This document shows, one piece after another, positions 34,181 through 41,970 of a stretch of 43,777 nt of DNA. This DNA is from Bacteroidaceae bacterium. GTDB taxonomy: Bacteria; Bacteroidota; Bacteroidia; Bacteroidales; Bacteroidaceae. How positions within the stretch are numbered: the stretch's first letter is position 1; each line of letters opens with the position of its first letter. Made by a program: the position numbers and the translations under genes. The notes under the pieces are model-generated. The model was not told the DNA's origin. It saw only the letters and a program-made list of their open reading frames with translations, and did no database searches. Where the stretch lies: positions 1 to 43,777 of the forward strand of contig JAILQO010000036.1 in NCBI GenBank assembly GCA_024698925.1, in the 5' to 3' direction.

Positions 34181-35753
34181 AGGCTGCTATGCCGACCAAG
34201 GCAACTACGAGTATCATGAGCTCGAGTCCGTAGGTATCGACACTATAGGCACAGGGTTGCAGGCAGAATACGCCATCATGCGTTTTGATGAGCTTGAGCT
34301 GAATCCCACGATTATGTACAATGGCAAGCCCGTAACCGACAATAGCGCTCCTTTGGACTATATGTGGACCATCTTCAGCGCCGTGTCCGGTACTGGAGCC
34401 AATGCGCTCATCGACACGCTGGGCTATGAGCGTCACTTGAAAACGGCCATTACACGCTCAGGTGGCAACTATTATGTGCAGTTAACCGTCACCAACCGTA
34501 ATGATGGTATTCGTCAGTACTGGCGTGTTCCAGTGGCTGTCAGCGAGGTCTTCGACGGCGGTTGGATGGTATTTTATGAGCGGGCAGATGCCGAAGGTTA
34601 CTCCGACCTAGCTTTGATTCTCAACCCGTGGACCAAGCAAAATGCCAACTTCAATCGCTGCCATACCGATCTCTACGAGACCACCAATGGCGAGAAGCTG
34701 AGAGGAAAGCCCGTGCGCTGCTTAGATATTGCGGTGTCTTTGACTGCTGGTAATAACTACATCGGACTTTGCACAGACCAGACCCTTGTAGGCGTCAGCG
34801 AAAACGGCATCGAACGAGCGTTGGAATTCAAAGACTTCTTCCACCAGCCGCCTACTACGGAGGCTCCCGTATGGTATGGCCAGCACGGTTCAGGCGTCAT
34901 GTCGGGTCAAAGCTCTGAGATACTCATCAATGATAATCACGTCTATACCAATACCTATACATTCAGTGCCACCGAAGGTCGTACCACACGCTTCAGTGTT
35001 CCCAAGACAGACACTGGCATCGGCACATTAGCCGCCTGGAATGCCGAGGTTCCGCAGACCCTCAACTACGGTGTCGTAGTCTATGACCAGGACTACCATC
35101 GTTTCCGCTATGCAGCCTACAACGGTCCCCGTTTGGAAGAGTTTGGCGAGCAAGACCTGGATATCGCCGCTTTCGACATTAACAACACAGGAATGATACT
35201 CCTCATGGGCGACTGGGGTAAGGGTCTGAGTGAGGGTATGGGGCTACGCCCATTTGACTATCTGCTGATGGCCAAGGGTACAGAGCGTTATCTCGCCCTG
35301 ACCAATTTCGCGACCACCAAGCCGCAGGACAAGAACATTGGCGTAGGCTTATACGCCATGGATGGTCTCTGTCCGGACATTGACAAAGCCACCACCATCG
35401 CTTCCAGTCATGTCGGTAGCTATATATATTATGGTGCAGGTGATAAGGTTTACAATTTCGCCTATGCCAGCACCCTTCCAGCCACCGTTGCGTGGACTGC
35501 ACCATCTACGGATGAAGAAGTAACTTGTGTGCGCATCATGAAATACTATCATGGCACCGTCTATGGTTACGGCATGGTGCCTTACTCTGATAACCTCGTA
35601 CATATCGCTACTTGGAATGCTACCACACGCAAAGGCCATCTCTACGAGTACCTTATCAACCCTGCCAGCGGTATTCTTGATGAGAGCGAGTGCTACGACT
35701 ATGAGATCCCAGGCCGCGTAAAGGATATGGCGTGGAAGTTTTCAATGCAATAA
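34077..35753 (+). CDS. PKD-like family lipoprotein
   Basis: 558 residues. The cassette signal peptide ends LFTLIILTGC with acylated Cys37, and its first 100 bases match those of the SusD gene almost exactly. An early Ig/PKD-like segment (residues about 45-150: DELELNPTIMYNGKPV, YVQLTVTNRNDGIRQYW) matches the Bacteroidetes PKD_like family, which typically follows DUF4843 in SusCD operons. A long beta-rich region follows (VFYERADAEGYSDLALIL, WNATTRKGHLYEYL), perhaps a propeller. Probably a surface-exposed accessory lipoprotein that binds or presents the imported substrate. Confidence 0.82.
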   Translation: MNHQQTYKKWCKSLVKSNSYFSLFTLSLFTLIILTGCYADQGNYEYHELESVGIDTIGTGLQAEYAIMRFDELELNPTIMYNGKPVTDNSAPLDYMWTIFSAVSGTGANALIDTLGYERHLKTAITRSGGNYYVQLTVTNRNDGIRQYWRVPVAVSEVFDGGWMVFYERADAEGYSDLALILNPWTKQNANFNRCHTDLYETTNGEKLRGKPVRCLDIAVSLTAGNNYIGLCTDQTLVGVSENGIERALEFKDFFHQPPTTEAPVWYGQHGSGVMSGQSSEILINDNHVYTNTYTFSATEGRTTRFSVPKTDTGIGTLAAWNAEVPQTLNYGVVVYDQDYHRFRYAAYNGPRLEEFGEQDLDIAAFDINNTGMILLMGDWGKGLSEGMGLRPFDYLLMAKGTERYLALTNFATTKPQDKNIGVGLYAMDGLCPDIDKATTIASSHVGSYIYYGAGDKVYNFAYASTLPATVAWTAPSTDEEVTCVRIMKYYHGTVYGYGMVPYSDNLVHIATWNATTRKGHLYEYLINPASGILDESECYDYEIPGRVKDMAWKFSMQ

Positions 35754-35778
35754 AACGATTAATTAATATTCTATCATT

Positions 35779-36930
35779 ATGAAAAGATTTATGACACTGG
35801 TAATGTGCATGATGGGTACAATGACCATCATGGCACAGGTGGCTTTCGAGCCCGAAGGCACTACCGTTGAACAGGCTTGCGTCAAGGCGAAAGCCGAGAA
35901 CAAGATTATCTTTGTGGACTGCTACACGCAATGGTGCGGCCCCTGCAAGAAGATGGCTAAGGAAGTCTTTCCACAGGCTTCTGTAGGTGACTACATGAAC
36001 CCCAAGTTCATTAGCCTCAAGTTGGATATGGAAAACGCTTATGGCGCGCCCTTGGCCAAGAAATGGCAGATTTCCGCTTACCCCACCTTCATGATTCTCA
36101 CGGCCGATGGTCAGGAGATCAGCCGTTTCCTGGGCTACCACGCCCCTGAAGATTTCATCAAAGTGCTGGATGAGAAGAGCAAGGACAATTCCTCTGGTCC
36201 GCTGCGCGCACGCTGGCAGAGCGGCGACCGCGATCCTCAGTTCCTCATGGAGTATCTGGCATCGCTGAACGCTTCATACAAGGCAGAAGAGGCAAATGCC
36301 GTGGCTGAGGCTATCCTCGCAGGCAAGGCCGAGACCTTTGCCGCTGACAGCACCCTCCGCATGATTTTCATCCGCAACATCACCAATCCCTTCGCCGAGA
36401 GCTTCAAGTACACTATGAAGAATCCGCAGGCATTGCAAGCCGCCATCGGCGAGACACCCGTGCAGATGAAGTTAGGTAGTGTCCTCATGGCTTACCAGCG
36501 TCAGCTGATTAACGAGGCCGACGGCACCGCCACCTTGGACAAGGAAAACTACGAAGCCTTCAGCAAGCTCCTGGATGAACTGGGCGTAGCCAACGCCGAC
36601 CACTACCGTCTCCAGACGATGATTACGCTCGCCGAAAAGCAGAAGGACTTCGCATCTTACCTCAACTATATCCGTCAGTACCTGGCCAACCCTAATCTGG
36701 ATGCCAACGACATGCAGTTAGCTCAGTGGGCCAAGGCCATTACCCCGGACACGGATAAGCTCTATAAGACCCAGATGCAGGCCATCCTTCGCCATCGCCT
36801 CAACGACATCCGCGAGGGCAAGCGCGAGCCGCAACGGATGGTGGGTAACATGAAACTCTCTGCCCCCACCGACCAGCTGCTGGAAATGATCATCAATGCC
36901 ATTGACGGCAAGATGCCTGGACAGAAATAA
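35779..36930 (+). CDS. Secreted thioredoxin-family protein
   Basis: 383 residues. Signal peptide MKRFMTLVMCMMGTMTIMAQ, then a thioredoxin domain (about 25-140) with the active site WCGPC (Cys53 and Cys56) and the cis-Pro in AYPTFMIL. The C-terminal 240 residues look helical and are not part of the core fold. It probably reduces or isomerises disulfides in the periplasm, perhaps on imported peptides or operon partners. It follows the PKD-like gene by 25 bp without the leader cassette and is the last gene before the operon terminator. Confidence 0.87.
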   Translation: MKRFMTLVMCMMGTMTIMAQVAFEPEGTTVEQACVKAKAENKIIFVDCYTQWCGPCKKMAKEVFPQASVGDYMNPKFISLKLDMENAYGAPLAKKWQISAYPTFMILTADGQEISRFLGYHAPEDFIKVLDEKSKDNSSGPLRARWQSGDRDPQFLMEYLASLNASYKAEEANAVAEAILAGKAETFAADSTLRMIFIRNITNPFAESFKYTMKNPQALQAAIGETPVQMKLGSVLMAYQRQLINEADGTATLDKENYEAFSKLLDELGVANADHYRLQTMITLAEKQKDFASYLNYIRQYLANPNLDANDMQLAQWAKAITPDTDKLYKTQMQAILRHRLNDIREGKREPQRMVGNMKLSAPTDQLLEMIINAIDGKMPGQK

Positions 36931-36960
36931 TAGTGTTCTTATAAAAAGACCATAAAAAAA

Positions 36961-36995
36961 GAATCTCCCCAAGAGCGCTGCCCTTGGGGAGATTC
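36961..36995. terminator. Bidirectional terminator between convergent genes
   Basis: GAATCTCCCCAAG (36961-36973) and CTTGGGGAGATTC (36983-36995) form a perfect 13-bp stem with a 9-nt loop. There is an A-run on its left and a T-run on its right, so it should stop both the thioredoxin transcript and the minus-strand gene at 37002-38213. Confidence 0.92.
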
Positions 36996-37001
36996 ATTTT
37001 T

Positions 37002-38213
37002 TTATTTCATGATGACTTTCTGCGTTGTTCCGTCCGTCTTTCGCACGATGTTCAATCCGCGTCTGACTGCCGGTCGGCGCTTGCCGTCAATACCATAGAC
37101 CTCTGCGTTCTTGGCACCACGCTGCTGTACGCTACGCACGCCAGTGAGGTTAAGGTAATCATCTACGCTTATGAAATGCATCGTGGCATCGATGCGCACC
37201 ATCTTCTCATTGGCGATAATGGCATAGCTGGCCTTGTAGTCACTGCCTTCATCGCAACGATAGCTGCGACGATACTGCGTGGTGGTACCGTCTCCATTAT
37301 CCCAATCCCAAATGACATAATTATAATGGGTCTCCGGAGCACGACGCTTGACACCAGAGCCAGAACTTGGGACCTCGTCAGGATCGGTGGGATCATACTC
37401 TTTCCAGTAATCATAGAAATAGTAGAACATGGAGTCACACTGCTCGCTAAGCTTGATGCTATAGACGGCGGGATAGGGATTATGGCCCAATAGGTTGTAG
37501 ATGCCACCGCCCGCATTTCCGTTATAGACCGTGTATTCGCCATCGGCGTCGCGCCAGCCGTCAAAGACATCGTAACCGAAGCCTGGATCCGTGAGCGCTC
37601 TGTTGTATGAGCCATTGCCGTTCAGGCCGAAGACCTTCGCCTCGGCGATATCCGAGATGCCCAATGCACTGCAGATTTCATCTGCGTCAATGGTCGAAGA
37701 GGTCAGCTGCCATTCCTGATTGACAATGTAGAGCGACATGTAGGCTTCTGTCTCGATGGTCTTCACAAGTTCCGGACCCTTGATGCTGAAACTGATGGTG
37801 TAGCTGTCGGTATTGGTGCTCAGGGTATCTGTCTTGTAAGTCGCGAGATCGGCCTTGCACAGACGTGACTCCGTGGTGACGATTCTGTAGCTGTGACCTT
37901 CCACGAAATCGTAGTCAAAATCGACCACCAGACCTCCAGGCGCCGTGGAAGCACCTGCCTTGATGGGTGTTGTATCGTCATCGACAAAAAGGTCGTAATT
38001 CACGGAAATGATATGAAGGAACCCCAAGGAGAATTTGCCTGGATTGGTGTACGTCAGCGTAATACCCGCTGCCTTCAGGTCATTGATGTCCTCATAGACC
38101 TTGCCGTTCTCAATGTTCCATGTGGCGGTGCCCCATTGGAACTCAGCGGCGTGAGCGGCAACGTTGGAAAGTGTCAGAATAGACAAAAGTAAAAAGCGTA
38201 GAAATCTTTTCAT
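37002..38213 (-). CDS. Secreted protein with C-terminal sorting-like tail, possibly DUF4859-like
   Basis: 403 residues. Signal peptide MKRFLRFLLLSILTLSNVAAHA. The mature part is beta-rich and acidic, without catalytic motifs I recognise. A Gly/Asn/Asp-rich middle (GYDVFDGWRDADGEYT, NAGGGIYNLLGHNPYP) faintly recalls DUF4859. The last 35 residues (AEVYGIDGKRR, RRGLNIVRKTDGT, ending KVIMK) resemble the C-terminal signal-like domain common on secreted Prevotella proteins. The in-frame TTG at 38219 was rejected in favour of ATG 38213. It diverges from a DUF6055-like gene, its likely functional companion. Function unknown. Confidence 0.7.
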   Translation of the reverse strand: MKRFLRFLLLSILTLSNVAAHAAEFQWGTATWNIENGKVYEDINDLKAAGITLTYTNPGKFSLGFLHIISVNYDLFVDDDTTPIKAGASTAPGGLVVDFDYDFVEGHSYRIVTTESRLCKADLATYKTDTLSTNTDSYTISFSIKGPELVKTIETEAYMSLYIVNQEWQLTSSTIDADEICSALGISDIAEAKVFGLNGNGSYNRALTDPGFGYDVFDGWRDADGEYTVYNGNAGGGIYNLLGHNPYPAVYSIKLSEQCDSMFYYFYDYWKEYDPTDPDEVPSSGSGVKRRAPETHYNYVIWDWDNGDGTTTQYRRSYRCDEGSDYKASYAIIANEKMVRIDATMHFISVDDYLNLTGVRSVQQRGAKNAEVYGIDGKRRPAVRRGLNIVRKTDGTTQKVIMK

Positions 38214-38274
38214 AAGCAATGGATGTTTGATTATATTGTTTCTTTGATTCTATTTTGCTGCACAATTGGTGCGG

Positions 38275-38282
38275 CAAAGGTA
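38275..38282 (-). promoter_or_regulatory. -7 element for the secreted protein gene
   Basis: The minus strand reads TACCTTTG, a full TAnnTTTG match, 62 nt before ATG 38213. No clear -33 TTG; the palindrome at 38291-38317 lies where a -33 box would be expected. Confidence 0.55.
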
Positions 38283-38290
38283 GGCACTTT

Positions 38291-38317
38291 AAGGGTGATT
38301 TAACCCTTATGGGTTAA
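38291..38317. promoter_or_regulatory. Nested palindromes between divergent genes (possible operator)
   Basis: TTAACCC (38300-38306) and GGGTTAA (38311-38317) form a perfect 7-bp inverted repeat around TTAT. AAGGGT (38291-38296) can instead pair with ACCCTT (38303-38308). The two structures are mutually exclusive. Confidence 0.5.
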
Positions 38318-38378
38318 GAATTTAATTCCTTTTAACATTCTTTAGAGGTAGAACCATGATTGGTGTTCAACTTTTACG

Positions 38379-38386
38379 TACCTTTG
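38379..38386 (+). promoter_or_regulatory. -7 element abutting the DUF6055-like start
   Basis: TACCTTTG ends only 4 nt before ATG 38391, with a possible TTG -33 at 38360-38362 (16-bp spacing). If used, the mRNA would be nearly leaderless. Confidence 0.5.
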
Positions 38387-38390
38387 AACC

Positions 38391-39920
38391 ATGCTTAGGA
38401 AAATCACACATTTCTTGCTGCTCATGATGGCTTTCGCCATCCCCGCACAGGCGCAGCACACCATTTACGGACTCCGCTTCGACAACGGATTCCTAACGCG
38501 TAAGACAACCTATACCGTTGGCGTAGGCGACACGATGACTTTCGATGCGCTCCGCTACTATATCTATCATGCCGACGGCACCCAGGAGCGCGGCAATTAT
38601 GCCCGCGTGAGCGAGTTTTATCTCCATCAGCCGCCCATCGCGCTCTATCGTCCCAATTACATGCGCAACATAGATTTCACGGACGAGTCCAGCCAATGGT
38701 GCTTTGCCCGTTCGATGGAATCTGACCATTTCATCGTGTTTTGGGAGGCGGGCTTTGGCCTTGACCCCAAGAAGGCAGCACCCACTTACGCCTTTGATCC
38801 TGCCGACTTACTCTCACGAGCCGAGAAAGCCTATAAGGTATATACCACGGACTTAGGCTTTATCGACCCTGCCACCTCTGAGACCCTCAAGACCTATAAG
38901 ATTGAGATTTTCGTACACTACACCACCACGTGGCGCGCCACAGGATCCGGTGTTGATTTCAAGGCAGGCACCCTCGACGTGAATCCTGACGCAGCCAAGA
39001 CACTGGTTACCACCGCCCACGAGATTGGCCACACCTTCCAGTATATGATCAGTTGCGATTTCGAAGATCCGCGCAATCATGGTTGGCAATGGGGCTTCGA
39101 TGATAGCGCCACAGGCCTCTGCGCGTGGTGGGAGAGCTGTGCCCAATGGCAGGCCTACAAGGTCTATCCTGAAAAGGAATTCATTGAGAGCTGGGAAACA
39201 CATATTTATTTATGGTCGCACCTGAACCTGCTCCACGAGCGGATGCGCTACTACAACTTCTTCGTGCAGGATTATTGGTGCCAGCTGCATGGTCAGGACT
39301 TCATCGGACGCCTTTGGCGTGAGAGCGAGAGACCTGAAGATCCCGTGGAGGCCTATTGCCGCCTGACGGAGACTTCTCACGACGATTTCTGCCGCGATAT
39401 GTACGACTACGCCTGTCGTGCCATCACCTGGGACATCGATGCCCTGCGCCAGACAGGCAGCCGCCGCACAGACCGCTTCACCACACAAATGCACACCGTG
39501 GAGGGCGATTGGTGGCAAGTCGATTCCGCCACCTGCCCACAGAACTACGGTTTCAACGTCATCCGCCTCTCTGTCCCAACAGCTGGAACCGAGGTCTATG
39601 CTGAGTTTCAGGGGATGGCAGGTGCGCCAGGCTATCGCGCCATTAAGACAGACAAAGCCGGTTGGCGCTACGGCTTCGTGGCGTTGCAGGAGGACGGCAC
39701 ACGCGTCTATGGCCCTATGAATACAGAAGCGGCGAGCACCGCCACCTTCGCGGTACCCGCCAATACTGTAAAGCTATGGTTTGTAGTCCTCGGCGCCCCC
39801 ACGGAACATTGGCATCATCCTTGGGACATGAAAGACGACAACTTCACGGCTGCCGACCTTGCCGACGATGAGCAATGGCCCTATCGTGTCCGCTTCACGG
39901 GCACCAGTCGTCAGCCTTGA
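38391..39920 (+). CDS. DUF6055-like secreted protein, putative zinc metalloprotease
   Basis: 509 residues. Signal peptide MLRKITHFLLLMMAFAIPAQA. ESDHFIVFWEAGFG near residue 110 matches the DUF6055 opening. TTAHEIGHTFQYM carries a HEXXH zinc site (His210, Glu211, His214), and WWESCAQW about 40 residues on may give a third ligand (Glu). A beta-sandwich-like C-terminus follows. Secretion plus HEXXH suggests a periplasmic or surface protease; activity is inferred, as DUF6055 is not well characterised to my knowledge. It is convergent with lpxH, stops directly adjoining. Confidence 0.75.
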   Translation: MLRKITHFLLLMMAFAIPAQAQHTIYGLRFDNGFLTRKTTYTVGVGDTMTFDALRYYIYHADGTQERGNYARVSEFYLHQPPIALYRPNYMRNIDFTDESSQWCFARSMESDHFIVFWEAGFGLDPKKAAPTYAFDPADLLSRAEKAYKVYTTDLGFIDPATSETLKTYKIEIFVHYTTTWRATGSGVDFKAGTLDVNPDAAKTLVTTAHEIGHTFQYMISCDFEDPRNHGWQWGFDDSATGLCAWWESCAQWQAYKVYPEKEFIESWETHIYLWSHLNLLHERMRYYNFFVQDYWCQLHGQDFIGRLWRESERPEDPVEAYCRLTETSHDDFCRDMYDYACRAITWDIDALRQTGSRRTDRFTTQMHTVEGDWWQVDSATCPQNYGFNVIRLSVPTAGTEVYAEFQGMAGAPGYRAIKTDKAGWRYGFVALQEDGTRVYGPMNTEAASTATFAVPANTVKLWFVVLGAPTEHWHHPWDMKDDNFTAADLADDEQWPYRVRFTGTSRQP

Positions 39921-40685
39921 TTACGGTTCTGTTTCGCCCTCGACGTAGTTTTCCATCCAGAGCTGTGCTCCGTCAAAGACGGCATACGTGAAGTACGTAA
40001 TCCAATCGCCAAGAATCATCAGGCGCGTTGTCCGCGACAGCATCAGATCCAGCTCGATATGCCTGTGTCCGAAGAGGAAATAGTTCACGTTGGGGTGTGT
40101 CCGCAGATAGTCCTTGGCAAAGAGTACCAGATACTCTTTGTCCTCCCCTAAATACTTGAGCTCTCCTGCCGCTTCATGTTTGAGGCGGCTTTGTTTGGCC
40201 CAAGCCAATCCCAGCTCCATGCTCCAGCGGGGATGGATGGTGGAGAACAGGATCTGCGCAGGACGGTTGTGGAATAGCCAGCGCAGGAACTTGAAAGTCT
40301 TATTCGGGTCGCCCAACCCATCTCCATGCGCCAGGTAGAACACCTTATCGCCCAGTTCCATCGTAATCGGTTCGCGATGGATAATGACGCCGCACTCCTT
40401 TTCCAGGTAATCAAAGGCCCAGATGTCGTGATTACCCGTGAAGTAGTGTACCTCCACGCCCATATCCGTCAGTTCGCTCACCTTGCCTAAGAAGCGGGTA
40501 AAGCCGCGAGGCACCACGAGCTTGAACTCATACCAATAGTCGAACATATCCCCCAGCATATAGACCGCACCGGCCTTGTCCTTGATGCTGTCAAGGAAGC
40601 GCACGAGCCGTCGCTCTTGGGTGCGGGCGTGAGGTATGCCCCTACTGCCCAAATGGGCATCAGAGATAAAATAAATCGGTTTCAT
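39921..40685 (-). CDS. lpxH: UDP-2,3-diacylglucosamine diphosphatase
   Basis: 254-residue calcineurin-like phosphoesterase that cleaves UDP-2,3-diacylglucosamine to lipid X in lipid A synthesis. All metal motifs are present: SDAHLG at the N-terminus, MLGDMFDYWYEF near 43, TGNHDIW near 85, LAHGDGLG near 119 and FGHRHIELD near 210. It overlaps the DUF59 gene by 4 bp (its ATG lies across the DUF59 stop). LpxH is preferred over LpxI by fold; the length fits Bacteroidetes LpxH. Confidence 0.9.
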   Translation of the reverse strand: MKPIYFISDAHLGSRGIPHARTQERRLVRFLDSIKDKAGAVYMLGDMFDYWYEFKLVVPRGFTRFLGKVSELTDMGVEVHYFTGNHDIWAFDYLEKECGVIIHREPITMELGDKVFYLAHGDGLGDPNKTFKFLRWLFHNRPAQILFSTIHPRWSMELGLAWAKQSRLKHEAAGELKYLGEDKEYLVLFAKDYLRTHPNVNYFLFGHRHIELDLMLSRTTRLMILGDWITYFTYAVFDGAQLWMENYVEGETEP

Positions 40686-41083
40686 AGCATTCCAAGTTCC
40701 AGTTTAGCTTCGTCACTCATCATGTCCTTGTCCCATTCGGGCTCAAAGACGAGGTTGACATTCACGGTCTTCAATCCCTCTATGCTCTCCAGTTTCTGTC
40801 GGACATCCTCGAGGATGAAGTCTGCCATCGGGCAGGAAGGCGCCGTCATCGTCATGTCCACATCCAACTGTGTCATGTCATCGCTGAGCTCGATGCGGTA
40901 GATGAGTCCCAGATCATAGACATTCACCGGAATCTCAGGGTCATAGACCGTCTTGAGGAGCTCCACCACCTTATCATAGATGGCAGTAGTTCCGCCCTCC
41001 TGCCCCTCCGTTGAGAGGGGTTGCTGTGCAGTATCGTTATTTGAACTATTATCTATCATATCATTACTATTTTCATTGTCCAT
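40682..41083 (-). CDS. DUF59/MIP18-family iron-sulfur assembly protein
   Basis: 133 residues. The MIP18 domain starts near residue 36: IYDKVVELLKTVYDPEIPVN, then VYDLGLIYRIEL and MTMTAPSCPMADFI with the conserved Cys. SufT/MIP18 proteins help load or mature Fe-S clusters. The first 35 residues are low complexity (MDNENSNDMIDNSSNNDTAQ): the ATG and first codons belong to a minisatellite, and codons 22-30 come from a GC-rich palindromic element. The core protein thus seems to have gained its N-terminus from repeats. A later start is not obvious, though translation could begin nearer the domain. Confidence 0.87.
   Translation of the reverse strand: MDNENSNDMIDNSSNNDTAQQPLSTEGQEGGTTAIYDKVVELLKTVYDPEIPVNVYDLGLIYRIELSDDMTQLDVDMTMTAPSCPMADFILEDVRQKLESIEGLKTVNVNLVFEPEWDKDMMSDEAKLELGML
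40994..41022 (+). repeat. GC-rich palindromic dispersed element, copy 5 (inside DUF59 gene, antisense)
   Basis: CCCCTC (41003-41008) pairs with GAGGGG (41015-41020), and a GCCCTCCTG arm lies upstream. It codes for PLSTEGQEGG in the protein's N-terminal extension. Confidence 0.6.
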
Positions 41084-41160
41084 TGTCCATTTTCAATTGT
41101 CCATTGTCCATTTTTCATTGTCCATTGTCCATTTTCAATTCTCAATTCTCCACTCCTCAT
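41074..41160 (-). repeat. Minisatellite of ATGGACA-type units
   Basis: Read on the minus strand, 7-bp ATGGACA units alternate with ATTGAAA, ATGAAAA and GTGGAGA units from the radC C-terminus to the DUF59 start codon, filling the 73-bp intergenic gap and crossing both gene ends. Confidence 0.85.
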
Positions 41161-41840
41161 ATTTTCCCATTCTCCACATAACTGTAATAGTCACCATCCG
41201 TGACGATGATGTGATCCAGCAATTGGATGTTCATGACCCGACAGGCCTCCTGCAGGTGCTTGGTCAGCTCGTCGTCATCGCGACTGGGCTTGGTGCTGCC
41301 CGAGGGATGGTTATGTGCCAGCGCCACGATGGGCGTCTGGCGTATTAGGGCTTCGCGCAGGACAAGGCGCGGATCCACCATCGTGCTTGTGATACCGCCC
41401 TTGCTGATGAGCATCGGACGACCTTCCACGCTGTGGTCTGCGCGCATATAGACAGCGTAGCTCTCCTCGTGGCTGATGTCGCGCACCAAAGGTAGAATCA
41501 GCTGGTACAACTCCGCCGAGTTGCTGATGTAGCGTTTCTCCTCGGCAGCCTCCATCAGTCGGCGTTTACCTAACTCGCAAGCTGCAAGTATACTGACCGC
41601 CTTGGCTGGTCCCAGCCCCTTGTAGTTCTTGGTCAGGTCGCGCAGCGACATGCGGCTCAGCGTCTTAAGGCTCCCACCGCAGTCGGCCATCAGGCGTTGC
41701 ATGAGCTGCACCGCCGTTTCCTCCGTGTTGCCTGATCCTATGAGGATTGCCAGCAACTCCGCAGGCGACAGGGCTGCAGCGCCCTGCTCCATCAGCCGTT
41801 CGCGCGGCCGCTCATCTATGGGTAGTTCCTTAATATTCAA
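41157..41840 (-). CDS. radC: RadC family JAB-domain protein
   Basis: 227 residues: a helix-hairpin-helix-like N-terminal domain (LSPAELLAILIGSG, KNYKGLGPAKAVSILA) and a JAMM/JAB metalloprotease-like domain with the metal motif AHNHPSGSTKPSRDD. Historically called a DNA repair protein; real function is unclear. The start appears to be TTG at 41840: the conserved N-terminus KELPIDERPRERL begins there and a stop codon (TAA 41849-41847) lies just upstream with no ATG between. The C-terminus (YVENGKI) runs into the minisatellite. It lies between GT2 and DUF59 in one orientation. Confidence 0.9.
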   Translation of the reverse strand: MNIKELPIDERPRERLMEQGAAALSPAELLAILIGSGNTEETAVQLMQRLMADCGGSLKTLSRMSLRDLTKNYKGLGPAKAVSILAACELGKRRLMEAAEEKRYISNSAELYQLILPLVRDISHEESYAVYMRADHSVEGRPMLISKGGITSTMVDPRLVLREALIRQTPIVALAHNHPSGSTKPSRDDDELTKHLQEACRVMNIQLLDHIIVTDGDYYSYVENGKI

Positions 41841-41901
41841 TGTCCTTTATTATATGGGTCTCATAAGGCCTCTTGGCCTAATGGGTAAATTTCAATTCTC
41901 C

Positions 41902-41937
41902 AATCTCCCTCCCCCACGGGGAGGGCAGGGGAGAGGC
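41902..41937 (-). repeat. GC-rich palindromic dispersed element, copy 6
   Basis: CCCTCCCC (41907-41914) and GGGGAGGG (41918-41925) form a perfect 8-bp stem with a 3-nt loop. Read on the minus strand it aligns almost end to end with copy 4, including the CCTCTCCCC arm. Confidence 0.75.
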
Positions 41938-41940
41938 CTC

Positions 41941-41970
41941 CATTGTCCATTTTCCATTGTCCATTCCTCA
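41941..41970 (-). repeat. Minisatellite tract abutting the GT2 stop
   Basis: On the minus strand the GT2 stop TGA leads directly into GGAATGGACAATGG units of the same type as the tract at 41074-41160, then into palindromic copy 6. Confidence 0.8.

Noticed and set aside
36984..37493. 169-codon plus-strand open frame
   Set aside because: Antisense to the secreted protein gene at 37002-38213 and beginning inside the terminator region.
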